Source: an uncultured Prevotellaceae bacterium (lineage in GTDB: Bacteria; Bacteroidota; Bacteroidia; Bacteroidales; Bacteroidaceae). Taken from it: a stretch of 64,000 nt of DNA. Both the position numbers and the translations under genes were made by a program. The notes beneath the pieces were generated by a model, which was not told where the DNA came from, did no database searches, and saw only the letters and a list, made by a program, of their open reading frames with translations. Below are positions 53,859 to 64,000 of the stretch, piece after piece. The stretch's first letter is position 1; every line of letters begins with the position of its first letter. Where the stretch lies: contig CAMVLT010000004.1 of assembly GCA_947168395.1 (NCBI GenBank), positions 1 to 64,000 of the forward strand, given 5' to 3'.

Positions 53859-54995
53859 AAGAAAACACTTAGAGTTATCGGCTTGTGCCTCTTGGCACTG
53901 TACGTGGTTTACACGCTCTACTACCTGTGGCAGCAGTCGCAGCCCGAACCCACGGTCTACGAGCTGGTCAGCCCCGAGCGGCGTAACCTTGTGAAACGTA
54001 CCACCGTGGCCGGCAGCATGGAGGCGCGCCGTCAGGTGACTGTAAAGCCCCAGGCCACTGGTATCATCAGCCGCTTGCTGGTGAAACCCGGTGACAAGGT
54101 CAGGGCAGGCGACATCATTGCCACTGTTAAGATTATCCCCGACATGGCTCAGCTCAACGAGGCGAGGAGCCGTGTGGAGGCGGCCCGCATCAACCTGTCG
54201 GAGGTACAGCGTGAATACGACCGCACGCATGCGCTCTACAAAGACGGTGTGGTAAGCCGCGAGGAGTACGAGATGCAGAGCAGCCGTCTGGCATCGGCCC
54301 GCGAGAGTGTCACTGCCGCCGAGTCGCAGGTGCAGGTCATCACCCAGGGACAGTCCTCACGTTCGGGCGGCATCAGTATTACCGACCTGCGTTCCACCAT
54401 CACGGGTACGGTGCTCAGCGTACCCGTCAAGGAGGGTGCGTCCGTCTCAGGCACCAGTGTCTTCACCGAAGGAACGACGGTGGCCAAGATTGCCGACATG
54501 AGCGACATCATATTCCGTGGCTTCATCGACGAGACCGAGGTGGCGCTGTTGCAGACAGGCATGGACGTTGAGCTGCACCTGGGGTCCATGCAGGAGGTCA
54601 CCATCCCCGCCAAGCTCAGCTACATAGCCCCTGAGGGCGTGATGCAGAACGGAGCGAAGATGTTCGAGGTGAAAGCCGACGCCACCATTCCCGACGGTGT
54701 GACCGTCCGCTCGGGCTACAGCGCCAATGCCACCATCGTGCTGGGCACCCTGAACGACGTGCTGTCGTGCGACGAAAAGGCTATCTCGTTCGAGGCCGGC
54801 AAGCCTTACGTCTATGTGCTCACCTCTTCACCCGACGACAAGGAGCACCAGCAGTTCGAGCGCCGTGACGTCACCATCGGCATCTCCGACGGCCTGTCCG
54901 TCGAGCTGAAGGGCGGTGTGAAGAAAGGCGAGTTGCTCAGGGGGAACGAAATAAAAGAACAGGCAAAGGGCACGGGCTTTGTAATCATCGAATAA
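53856..54995 (+). CDS. Membrane fusion protein (MacA/HlyD-type efflux subunit)
   Basis: 379 aa. One N-terminal membrane helix (about 5-25) precedes a lipoyl-like half-motif (VTVKPQATGIISRLLVKPGD), an alpha-hairpin coiled coil (about 85-170), the second lipoyl half (ITGTVLSVPVKEGASVSG) and a beta-barrel region (ARGFIDETEV-like RGFIDETEVALLQTGM). It would bridge the inner-membrane permease and the outer-membrane channel. It starts 29 bases after the permease stop. Confidence 0.9.
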   Translation: MKKTLRVIGLCLLALYVVYTLYYLWQQSQPEPTVYELVSPERRNLVKRTTVAGSMEARRQVTVKPQATGIISRLLVKPGDKVRAGDIIATVKIIPDMAQLNEARSRVEAARINLSEVQREYDRTHALYKDGVVSREEYEMQSSRLASARESVTAAESQVQVITQGQSSRSGGISITDLRSTITGTVLSVPVKEGASVSGTSVFTEGTTVAKIADMSDIIFRGFIDETEVALLQTGMDVELHLGSMQEVTIPAKLSYIAPEGVMQNGAKMFEVKADATIPDGVTVRSGYSANATIVLGTLNDVLSCDEKAISFEAGKPYVYVLTSSPDDKEHQQFERRDVTIGISDGLSVELKGGVKKGELLRGNEIKEQAKGTGFVIIE

Positions 54996-55014
54996 TTTAA
55001 CAGCACGCTCGGAT

Positions 55015-56400
55015 ATGAATTCACGCTTAATTCAAAGTATATGTACAACTGTGTGGCTGGCGCTCACCCTGCTGCCCGCTGCCGCCAATGGGCAGCGGCG
55101 GTGGTCGCTCGATGAATGCATGGACTACGCCATAGCCCACAACAACGAGATGGCTCACCGGCTGAACGAGCAGAAGCGGCGTGAGGTGAATGCGCAAGCC
55201 CTCAAGGATGCCCGCCTGCCCCGCTTCAGCGGCGACATCAGCGGCTATGCCGGCACACTCCACCACTCAGGCGGCCGCAACAAGTTTGACGCCACAGAGT
55301 CGCTCCTCAGCATGGGGTTCACGGGTGCAGTCCCCCTCTATACCGGCGGCCGCCTGTCGAGCCAGATCAAGGCCGGGCGGTATTCGCTGCTGGCGGCGGC
55401 CGAAGACGTTCGGACGGCAGAGAAGAACATCAGGGCACAAGTGGCGGCGGCCTATCTGCAGGCACTTTATGACAAAGGTGAGGCTGTTATTGCCCAGCAG
55501 CGGCTGGAAGTCTCACAGTTGCTGCTGGAGCGTGCCCGCTCGCTGTACGGCAGGGGCAAACGGCCTGAGAGCGACACGGTAGAGGCGGCCGCCATCGTCA
55601 GCCGTGACGAGGCATTGCTGACGGCAGCAGAGGGAGACATCGAGCTGGCCATGCTCGACCTGAGACTGATGCTGAACCTCCCCGATTCCGTACACTTCGA
55701 CATCGGCGAGCCAACCGACACCACATCTACCCTCTTTCCTCTTCCCTCTTACCTTTCCCTTCTCCCTTCCCATTCTGCCGTACAGTCGGCAGGCTACAGC
55801 ATCCTGCAGGCAGAACAGGGATTGAAGGTGGCTCGCAGCGGCTACTTTCCCACATTGGCATTGGTGGGCGGATTCGGCACATTCTGGGCCAACATCGACA
55901 CCGACGCGTCGCTTAGCGGACAGACGGCCCTGACAGTCCCTTGGGGACAGCTCGGCACCATCAGCTACAACTTCAGCAGCGAGACTGCGTGGAAGCGGAA
56001 GAATTTCCTGCATGGCATTGTGGGGCTGAAACTCTCCATCCCCATCTTTGACGCCTTCGATACAAAGGCCCGTATCCGCACCGCCAAAGTGAACTTAGAG
56101 GATGCCAGACTGGCATACGACGACGCCCGCCAGCGCATCACGAAGGACATCAGCCAGGCCTGGCAGGGCGCTGCCACCGCCCACAAGCGCTATGAGGCCG
56201 AGGTTAAGGCCGAGGAGTCCAGTGCCTTGGCCTACCGCTATGCCCTGAAGCGCTATGACGCCGGCATGGCCACGCTCTACGACCTCAGTCAGGTACGTCA
56301 GCAGTGGTTCACCGCCTCCGAGAACGCCCTGCGCATGAAGTACGAGTACCTGATAAGGAAAAGAATCTTAGAAATACAAGCTTTCCTCAGCTGTAGATAG
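55015..56400 (+). CDS. TolC-type outer membrane efflux channel
   Basis: 461 aa with signal peptide (ending AAANGQ). Two outer-membrane-efflux repeats are visible: WSLDECMDYAIAHNNEM at the start, LSMGFTGAVPLYTGG, then VGLKLSIPIFDAFDTKARI and LKRYDAGMATLYDLSQVRQQ in the second half. An in-frame tract of 7-bp repeats (55732-55773) encodes a Ser/Leu/Pro loop. Last gene of the export operon, 19 bases after the fusion protein stop. Confidence 0.92.
   Translation: MNSRLIQSICTTVWLALTLLPAAANGQRRWSLDECMDYAIAHNNEMAHRLNEQKRREVNAQALKDARLPRFSGDISGYAGTLHHSGGRNKFDATESLLSMGFTGAVPLYTGGRLSSQIKAGRYSLLAAAEDVRTAEKNIRAQVAAAYLQALYDKGEAVIAQQRLEVSQLLLERARSLYGRGKRPESDTVEAAAIVSRDEALLTAAEGDIELAMLDLRLMLNLPDSVHFDIGEPTDTTSTLFPLPSYLSLLPSHSAVQSAGYSILQAEQGLKVARSGYFPTLALVGGFGTFWANIDTDASLSGQTALTVPWGQLGTISYNFSSETAWKRKNFLHGIVGLKLSIPIFDAFDTKARIRTAKVNLEDARLAYDDARQRITKDISQAWQGAATAHKRYEAEVKAEESSALAYRYALKRYDAGMATLYDLSQVRQQWFTASENALRMKYEYLIRKRILEIQAFLSCR
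55732..55773 (+). repeat. Six degenerate 7-bp repeats inside the channel gene
   Basis: CTCTTTC, CTCTTCC, CTCTTAC, CTTTCCC, TTCTCCC and TTCCCAT; translated as part of STLFPLPSYLSLLPSHSAV. Confidence 0.7.
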
Positions 56401-56446
56401 CAGCTCACGTTCAATCAACAGTCTCCACTGATTGCTTACTGTGAGA

Positions 56447-56510
56447 AAGGGTAGGGGTAACTGGTGCTAAGGGTAGGGGTAACTGGTACTTAGGGTAGGG
56501 GTGAGTACCG
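56447..56510. repeat. 22-bp tandem repeats, AAGGGTAGGGGTAACTGGTGCT type
   Basis: Nearly identical units at 56447-56468 and 56469-56490 and a partial third to 56510. The core AAGGGTAGGGGTAA also occurs in the array at 2691-2783. The unit name exceeds no exact match elsewhere in the window. Confidence 0.75.
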
Positions 56511-56596
56511 TTCGCCTATACGCAAACAACCGTTTGCATATACGCAAACGACCGTTTGCCTGTACCCAAATAACCGTTTGCCTATACCCAAAATCA
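56509..56596. repeat. Four 22-bp tandem repeats, CGTTTGCCTATACG type
   Basis: Units at 56509-56530, 56531-56552, 56553-56574 and 56575-56596 share CGTTTGCMTRTACSCAAA. Each is partly palindromic (GTTTGC...GCAAAC). The array lies about 330 bases before the AraC-type gene and could be protein-binding sites. The last unit matches the end of the array at 2691-2783. Confidence 0.75.
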
Positions 56597-56637
56597 AAGT
56601 ACAATATTTTTGATGGGTGCTCAGTTGCAGCGGGGTT

Positions 56638-56666
56638 GCAGCATGGCTTTATACGAACCATGCTGC
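56638..56666. terminator. Hairpin after the export operon
   Basis: GCAGCATGG (56638-56646) and CCATGCTGC (56658-56666) form a perfect 9-bp stem with an 11-nt loop. There is no T run on the plus strand, so its role as a terminator is uncertain. Confidence 0.4.
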
Positions 56667-56869
56667 CGATACTATGTTGTTTGTCAAAGTGGGACGATAA
56701 AAGCAGCAAGGGAAGCAGGGTTGCTTCTAATTATGATGATGGCGCTTATGTGATGTGGCTGGGTAATAAAAGAACAACATTGAGCGTGTTTTTTTCGACT
56801 TTTTCGATGTTATGGCGAAATTAAGCATTTTTTCGGAAAAAACAAACGGTAAATTTGGAATATTTTGTC

Positions 56870-56877
56870 TAATTTTG
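56870..56877 (+). promoter_or_regulatory. -7 element TAATTTTG before the AraC-type gene
   Basis: TAATTTTG followed by GCAG lies about 46 bases before the ATG at 56924. The -33 element is unclear. Confidence 0.45.
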
Positions 56878-56923
56878 CAGTTGAAAAGAGTAAAATTCAA
56901 ACATTACAGATATATTTGGTGTT

Positions 56924-57823
56924 ATGGTTATACAGGATCTGAAGCCTTGCAGAGGAAGCGGCACTTACAGGATAGGTGACAGCGACAGCCTGGTAGTGAT
57001 GGAGAACATTACCACCGTACCCTCTGGTGAAGTGTGTCTGCAAGAGCATGGCATTATAGTTGTTTGTATGGCTGGCAGGGCACAGCTCGAATATGACGGA
57101 GCCGTGATTCAGCTACAGAAGAACGATTTTTTTCTCTACATGGTCCACAGTGTAGTCTGCAAGATGATGGTTTCATCGGATTTCAATTGCAGGATGATAT
57201 GGTTTAACCGCAGTGAACTTTGGAACATAAATATATATAATGTGACGAGTTTGGCGGACATGTCGTATCTTAAATTGCATCCTGTTGTCCATCTCACCGG
57301 CGACCAATTCCTGCTCTGTGACACCTATTTCCGGTTGCTGTGCAAGAGGATGAAGTCGTCCGCATCAGCGCTTGGTCCCGATATTGTGCGTTCGCTCTTC
57401 GGCACCCTGCTGCTGGAACTGGCTTCCATCATGCGTTGTGATACTGATGCAAAGATAGTGAACCAGCCGGAAGAAATAAGCTCCAGCCTTCATAAAAAGC
57501 GGATTATCGACAACTTCATGAAGCTGGTGGAAGAGAGCGACGGCCGCATCCGCCGTGTGGACGAATTTGCCAGCCAGCTGAACATCACGCCGAAATACCT
57601 CTCGACCGTTCTCAAGGAAGTGTTGAACCGCCGGCCGAGCACCTACATCCAGCTCTACACGATGAAGGCCATTGAGAACCGTCTGCGTTTCACCGACATG
57701 ACGATGCAGGAGATAGCGAACGACCTGAATTTCCCCAATGCCTCGTTCTTCGGCAAATACTGCAAAGACCACTTGGGGATGACCCCACTGGAATACCGGA
57801 TTAAATATCACAACGGAAGATGA
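56924..57823 (+). CDS. AraC-family transcriptional regulator
   Basis: 299 aa. The N-terminal part (about 1-170) resembles a cupin-type sensing domain (VCLQEHGIIVVCMAGRAQL). The C-terminal 100 residues form two helix-turn-helix units: RVDEFASQLNITPKYLSTVL and MTMQEIANDLNFPNASFFGK, with the family ending GMTPLEYR. It lies immediately downstream of the export operon and overlaps the patatin gene start by 4 bases. It may control the NRPS operon, the patatin gene or itself through the upstream repeats. Confidence 0.92.
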   Translation: MVIQDLKPCRGSGTYRIGDSDSLVVMENITTVPSGEVCLQEHGIIVVCMAGRAQLEYDGAVIQLQKNDFFLYMVHSVVCKMMVSSDFNCRMIWFNRSELWNINIYNVTSLADMSYLKLHPVVHLTGDQFLLCDTYFRLLCKRMKSSASALGPDIVRSLFGTLLLELASIMRCDTDAKIVNQPEEISSSLHKKRIIDNFMKLVEESDGRIRRVDEFASQLNITPKYLSTVLKEVLNRRPSTYIQLYTMKAIENRLRFTDMTMQEIANDLNFPNASFFGKYCKDHLGMTPLEYRIKYHNGR

Positions 57824-60105
57824 AGAAGATAGTTTTGATGATTGTTGCTGTACTCACGATTGGTACAGTAAGCGCCCAGACCGACAGTACAACTGTAAAT
57901 TGGAAGAAAGTGGGCGTTGTGCTCAGTGGCGGCGGCGCCAAGGGTATGGCCCACATCGGTGTGCTGAAGGTGCTGGAGAAGGCGGGCATCCCCATCGACG
58001 TCATTACCGGCACGTCGATAGGCAGTATCGTCGGCGGACTCTATGCCATCGGCTACAATGCCCACTCGCTCGACTCGATGGTAAAGAAGCAGGACTGGAC
58101 CTACGTCATTACCGACAAGGAAGACTTGCGCAACCAGACTTACTTAGACCGCAAGAAGGTGAACACTTATTTCCTGACGACGGGCTTGACCATCGGCAAG
58201 CATAACCTGAATGCCGGCGGTCTCATCAAGGGCAAGAACCTGGCCGAGCTGTTCCAGAAGCTTTTTGTGGGCTACACCGACTCGCTCGACTTTAACCGTG
58301 ACCTGAAGATTCCCTTTGCCTGTGTGGCTACCAACATCATGGACAACAGCGAGATAGTGTTCCATAGCGGTCGGCTGCCGCAGGCCATACGTGCCTCGAT
58401 GTCAATCCCAGCCGTCTTCTCGCCAGTCAGGCTTGGCAACATGGTACTGGTCGATGGCGGTCTGAAGAATAATTTCCCCGTTGACGTGGCCCGCGAGATG
58501 GGTGCTGAAATCGTCATCGGCGTCACGCTGAACGGCAAGCCTAAGACGGCTGAGGACATTACGGGCACCATGAAGATAGTCGGCCAGATTATCGACGTGA
58601 ACTGTGTGAACAAATACGCCGAGAACAAGGCCCTCAGCGACCTGTGGATGAACGTCGACCCTCACGGTTACTCTACCGCCAGCTTTACCTCTGAGGCCAT
58701 CGACTCGCTGATACGCTATGGCGAGGAGGAGGCCATGCGCCACTGGGACGAGATTATAGCGCTGAAGAAGCGCATCGGCATTGACGATTCGTTCCACCCC
58801 GTCATCCATCACCCCTTGCGTCCGAACGCCATGACGGAGCGCCAGCGTGTTACCAGCTTCTCGTTCGAGAACATGACCCCGCAGGCCGAGCGGTTCCTGC
58901 GCCAGAAGTTCCACCTGAACGAGGTTGACAGCATCGATGCCAGAATGGAGCAGGAGCTCACGACGAGCATGCGCATAGACCTGTTCTACCAGACAGCCGA
59001 GTGCCAGTTGGTGCCTGAGAAGAAATGGGCAAAGGTCAATGGGCAATGGTCACTGGTCGACGGCGTGCGCGTCGTCCTTTCGGCCGGTGACCGCAAGACG
59101 CTGCAGCTGCATGCCGGTGCGCGCTTCGACACCGAGGAGGCAGCCGCCCTGCAGGTGGGGCTTGACATTCCGCTGAAGTCGGCCATCCCCGTCGAAACCG
59201 ACATCACGCTCCGGCTGGGCAAGCGCCTGATGGCCCGTGGCGAGATTACCGTCCACCCCCGCTCCTTCACTCGTCCGGCGTTGAGCTATACGTTCCGCCG
59301 GAACGATGCCGACGTCTATACTAACGGCAACCTCGACTTCAACATCCGTTACAACCAGCTGCAGGCTGAGTTTCTGCCCATCAATTTCGACCTGCGCAAT
59401 TTCAACCTGCAGATGGGGCTGCGCTGGGACTTCCTGCACTACCGCAGCACGCTCGGGTCGGACGAGGTCTACTTGGGGACACTCAAGAACGAGCATTTCT
59501 TCAGTTACCATGCGCGTTTGGCCTTCAACACCGAGGACAACTGGAACTTCCCCACAAGCGGCGTCCGCTTTAACGCTGAGTATGCCTATCGTACCAACGA
59601 CTTCGCCGAGCTCAATGTCCGTGACGCCGACGGCAACACGCTGGGCAAGACGCTGGGCATGAGCGATGTGCGTGCCGACTGGCGCATGTCGTTCTCACTC
59701 AACAGCCGCTTCACCCTCCAGCCCATGCTCTACGGCCGCCTGCTCTTCGGCTCGGTCATTCCCGCCGGATTCAGCAACACCATCGGCGGCCAGTGGTTCG
59801 GCCACTACATCGAGCAGCAGATGCCCTTCGCCGGCATCGGCAACATGGAGTACGTGGCCCGTCAGTTCGTGGCGGTACAGCTCCAGGCCCAGCAGCGCAT
59901 TGGCGGCAGCCACTACGTGCTGCTGCGCGTGGCCGGCGGCCAGCAGGCGCCGAACGTGAAGGAACTCTTCGACCACCGTACCTTAATAGGTGGCCAGCTG
60001 GCTTACTATTACAACACGATGTTCGGCCCCATCGGAGCCACCTTAGGCTACAGCAACCGCACCAAGAAGGTCAACTTCTTCATCAACCTCGGATATGAAT
60101 TCTAA
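57820..60105 (+). CDS. Patatin-like phospholipase with C-terminal outer-membrane barrel
   Basis: 761 aa. Signal peptide at 1-20 (TIGTVSAQ). A patatin domain (about 30-330) carries the oxyanion loop GGGAKG (37-42), nucleophile Ser66 in GTSIG, and catalytic Asp in VDGGLKNNFP near 210. After a linker/POTRA-like part comes a surface-antigen (BamA/Omp85-type) barrel ending VNFFINLGYEF. This build resembles type Vd secreted or surface-tethered lipases such as PlpD. It starts inside the AraC-type stop. A 7-bp repeat tract lies at 59025-59059. Confidence 0.9.
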   Translation: MKKIVLMIVAVLTIGTVSAQTDSTTVNWKKVGVVLSGGGAKGMAHIGVLKVLEKAGIPIDVITGTSIGSIVGGLYAIGYNAHSLDSMVKKQDWTYVITDKEDLRNQTYLDRKKVNTYFLTTGLTIGKHNLNAGGLIKGKNLAELFQKLFVGYTDSLDFNRDLKIPFACVATNIMDNSEIVFHSGRLPQAIRASMSIPAVFSPVRLGNMVLVDGGLKNNFPVDVAREMGAEIVIGVTLNGKPKTAEDITGTMKIVGQIIDVNCVNKYAENKALSDLWMNVDPHGYSTASFTSEAIDSLIRYGEEEAMRHWDEIIALKKRIGIDDSFHPVIHHPLRPNAMTERQRVTSFSFENMTPQAERFLRQKFHLNEVDSIDARMEQELTTSMRIDLFYQTAECQLVPEKKWAKVNGQWSLVDGVRVVLSAGDRKTLQLHAGARFDTEEAAALQVGLDIPLKSAIPVETDITLRLGKRLMARGEITVHPRSFTRPALSYTFRRNDADVYTNGNLDFNIRYNQLQAEFLPINFDLRNFNLQMGLRWDFLHYRSTLGSDEVYLGTLKNEHFFSYHARLAFNTEDNWNFPTSGVRFNAEYAYRTNDFAELNVRDADGNTLGKTLGMSDVRADWRMSFSLNSRFTLQPMLYGRLLFGSVIPAGFSNTIGGQWFGHYIEQQMPFAGIGNMEYVARQFVAVQLQAQQRIGGSHYVLLRVAGGQQAPNVKELFDHRTLIGGQLAYYYNTMFGPIGATLGYSNRTKKVNFFINLGYEF
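59025..59059 (+). repeat. Five 7-bp repeats inside the patatin-barrel gene
   Basis: ATGGGCA, AAGGTCA, ATGGGCA, ATGGTCA and CTGGTCG; translated as WAKVNGQWSLVD in the linker between enzyme and barrel. Confidence 0.75.
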
Positions 60106-60121
60106 TTTGACATAAACAACT

Positions 60122-61249
60122 ATGAAGAACTGGTTTGACAACATCCGAATCTATCATCTGCTGATTGACAGATTCAACGGCGGCTGGCAAGTGCCGCCAC
60201 GCAGTGAGAACGTATTCTGCGGCGGCACGCTGCAGGGAGTGATTGAGAAGCTGGACTACATCCGGGGGCTTAGGTTCAACGCCGTGATGCTGTCGCCCAT
60301 CTTCGCCTCGGCCAACTATCACGGGTATCACACGCTGAACTTCGACGACGTGGACCCGCACATCGGCACGTGGGACGACTACCGGCGGCTGCTGGACACG
60401 GCGCACGAGAAGGGGATGCGGATTATCTGCGACTTCGTGCCCAACCACTGCTGGTACGAGGCGCCGATGTTCCAGGAGGCACTCATGAAGAACGGCGGAC
60501 ACCACCGCGACTGGTTCTTCTTCGAGGACGGCGACAGCGACCGCTTCGTCTCGTTCCTCGGCTTCGGCGACCTGCCGAAGTTCAACCTGACGAACCCCGA
60601 GGTGGCCGGCTTCATGATTGACAAGGCCGAGCGGCTCGCCCGCATGGGGGTCGATGCCTTCCGCATCGACCACGCCCTGGGGCAGCCCCACCAGTTCCTG
60701 CGGCAGTTCCGCGACGCCATGCAGCGCGTCAGCGCCGGCATCGTCGTCTTCGGCGAGGTCTGGGCCTTCGGCATCGGCCCGCAACTGGCCGGCCAGCTAT
60801 ACTTCAAGACCGACGACAGGCTGCACCAGTTCCTGGCGCAGGACACGAAGCCGTTCAGCCAGGACGACCTGCAGGCCGACTACGTGGGGACCCTCGACGG
60901 CGTGCTGGACTTCGCCTATCGCGACATACTGCTTGACGAGGTGCATGCCGGCCATGGCATCAAGGGCAACGAGACGCTCCGGCGCAAGGTGGAGGCTCAC
61001 TTCGGGAAGTACCCCGACGACTTCAAGCTGGTGCTGTTCCTCGACAACCACGACACCGACCGCTTCCTCTTCGACTGCCACGACGACGCGGCGCTGCTGC
61101 ACGACGCCATCGACCTGACGGAGTCGCTCGGCCGCCCCTTCTCGTTCCTCTACGGCACCGAGCAGCTGATGACCAACAATCCCACCATATTCAATGCCGA
61201 ACCCTACGCCGACCTGCGTGTGCGCAACTGCATGGACTGGACGAAATAG
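60122..61249 (+). CDS. GH13 alpha-amylase-family enzyme, cytoplasmic
   Basis: 375 aa, no signal peptide. A (beta/alpha)8 barrel has the four GH13 regions: DFVPNH, VDAFRIDHAL (nucleophile Asp near 181), VFGEVW (acid Glu near 211) and FLDNHDTDRF (Asp near 309). It is short and lacks the usual C-terminal beta-sandwich. It probably acts on malto-oligosaccharides or glycogen, in line with the glgX gene downstream. Confidence 0.9.
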   Translation: MKNWFDNIRIYHLLIDRFNGGWQVPPRSENVFCGGTLQGVIEKLDYIRGLRFNAVMLSPIFASANYHGYHTLNFDDVDPHIGTWDDYRRLLDTAHEKGMRIICDFVPNHCWYEAPMFQEALMKNGGHHRDWFFFEDGDSDRFVSFLGFGDLPKFNLTNPEVAGFMIDKAERLARMGVDAFRIDHALGQPHQFLRQFRDAMQRVSAGIVVFGEVWAFGIGPQLAGQLYFKTDDRLHQFLAQDTKPFSQDDLQADYVGTLDGVLDFAYRDILLDEVHAGHGIKGNETLRRKVEAHFGKYPDDFKLVLFLDNHDTDRFLFDCHDDAALLHDAIDLTESLGRPFSFLYGTEQLMTNNPTIFNAEPYADLRVRNCMDWTK

Positions 61250-61251
61250 CG

Positions 61252-61289
61252 GTCCGGCGGCGCGCCGGACTGCTGCCGACGGCGCCGTC
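61252..61289. repeat. Two GC-rich palindromes after the GH13 gene
   Basis: GTCCGGCG-GCG-CGCCGGAC (61252-61270) and the perfect palindrome GACGGCGCCGTC (61278-61289). Possible transcript-end structures, although no T run follows. Confidence 0.5.
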
Positions 61290-61332
61290 AGACGCAAACA
61301 ATAACAATATAAACTGAATATAAAACCTACAG

Positions 61333-61603
61333 ATGATGAAGACTGAAACTTATAAACTGGGAGCAGAGCTGGACTCCTTCAACTACCAGCAAGTGCAGGA
61401 CGACATACTGGCCATCCTGAACGGAGGGGCGAGCGTGGTGCTCGACATGACGGCTTGCAACTACATTTCCAGCACGGGCCTGCGCGTGCTGCTCTACAGC
61501 AAGAAGGTGGCGGCCACGAAAGGGCTGAAGATATGCCTGTCGGGCATCAGCGACGAGGTGAAGGACATTATGGACGTGACGGGCTTTAGCAATTTCTTCG
61601 ACT

Positions 61604-61611
<8 letters not shown>
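61333..61611 (+). CDS. STAS-domain anti-anti-sigma factor-like protein
   Basis: 92 aa, a single STAS domain. The conserved strand and phosphorylation loop read VVLDMTACNYISSTGLRVLL, with the Ser pair at the usual regulatory position. Such proteins bind an RsbW-type kinase when unphosphorylated and are reset by PP2C phosphatases. A kinase of that type starts at 63792 and a PP2C protein lies at 12994. It overlaps the glgX start by 8 bases. Confidence 0.9.
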
Positions 61612-63790
<2,179 letters not shown>

Positions 63791-63791
63791 T

Positions 63792-64000
63792 ATGAGCACG
63801 TTCCATTTCCAACCCGTCAAAGGACAGGCCCGCGAGATAATCACGGCCATACTGAAGTCGCCCGAGGTCGCCGCCTGCCATCGGAAAGCAGCCCTGGCGC
63901 TGCGCCTGGCGTGCGAGGAAATCGTCATGAATGTGACGGCCTACGCCTATCCCGAAGGCAAGTCCGAGGGCTTCTTGGACGTCGACATCAGCAAGACCGA
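63792..64000 (+). CDS. RsbW-like serine kinase / anti-sigma factor, cut by the window end
   Basis: The first 69 codons are present. LRLACEEIVMNVTAYAYPEG is the N-box of the HATPase_c_2 family, whose members phosphorylate STAS proteins and bind sigma factors. The ATG follows the glgX stop by one base. The G1 and G2 motifs would lie beyond 64000, so completeness cannot be judged. Confidence 0.8.
   Translation, partial: MSTFHFQPVKGQAREIITAILKSPEVAACHRKAALALRLACEEIVMNVTAYAYPEGKSEGFLDVDISKT

Larger units (their letters stand above)
56401..56923. other. Intergenic region before the AraC-type regulator
   Basis: 523 bp without a gene. It holds two tandem-repeat arrays of 22-bp period, a 9-bp-stem hairpin, AT-rich sequence and a promoter. 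A short ORF over the repeats is not credible. Confidence 0.7.

Noticed and set aside
56447..56596. CRISPR array
   Set aside because: The 22-bp units are directly adjacent with no spacers, and no cas genes are present.

Overview
The window looks like a chromosomal segment of a Bacteroidales bacterium, most likely Prevotella or a close relative. The evidence is the TonB-dependent receptors, tandem GH43, PL1 and GH28/GH105 pectin and hemicellulose enzymes, a trpBEGDCFA operon, anaerobic NrdDG, and Bacteroidetes-type promoters (TAnnTTTG at -7, TTTG about 19-21 nt upstream). Signal peptides such as LFIIHFSLFIS are also typical. Species cannot be fixed from sequence alone. GC content rises from an AT-rich, decayed left end to a clearly GC-rich right end.

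Layout. 1-2502 is a scrapyard: two overlapping unknown ORFs, a gene-tail fragment, a PDDEXK-type nuclease gene split by a 160-bp MITE with a perfect 8-bp target duplication, and a TonB receptor gene gutted by an internal deletion. 2829-16393 (minus strand) is a close-packed run that reads, in transcription order: membrane pyrophosphatase, response regulator/PP2C phosphatase, membrane WD40-like protein, propeller sensor kinase without its H-box histidine, soluble histidine kinase, TonB receptor, and a free-standing NRPS protein A-T-TE. 16488-21370 (plus) holds an ATP-grasp-like protein, a double GH43 enzyme and leuB. 21374-28510 (minus) is a pectin pair: a 1600-residue GH28-GH105-third-module fusion and a PL1 lyase. 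28605-35032 (minus) is the tryptophan operon, led by a leader peptide with three Trp codons and a terminator hairpin. 35629-38205 is nrdDG.

38412-56400 (plus) is a biosynthesis-and-export operon: lipoprotein, a 3.9-kresidue NRPS (C-A-T-C-A-T-E-C-A-T-C), a tandem MacB/FtsX-type permease, a membrane fusion protein and a TolC-type channel. It is followed by an AraC regulator, a patatin/outer-membrane-barrel protein, GH13 alpha-amylase, STAS protein, GlgX and a truncated RsbW-like kinase.

Main proposal. The large NRPS ends in a C domain with no A-T partner, and the small NRPS 34 kb away is an A-T-TE with no C domain. Together they make one complete four-module line. It would give a tetrapeptide whose first two residues come from A domains with identical specificity residues, the second epimerised, with release by a thioesterase carrying a cysteine nucleophile. 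The tripartite exporter is translationally coupled to the large NRPS, and the TonB receptor and two-component genes are coupled to the small one. The window thus suggests a synthesis, export, sensing and re-uptake circuit for an undescribed peptide. This is inference from domain order and gene packing. A second theme is repetitive DNA that has invaded coding sequence: 7-bp tandem repeats, a nested palindrome in the ATP-grasp gene and a G-rich hairpin in trpC.
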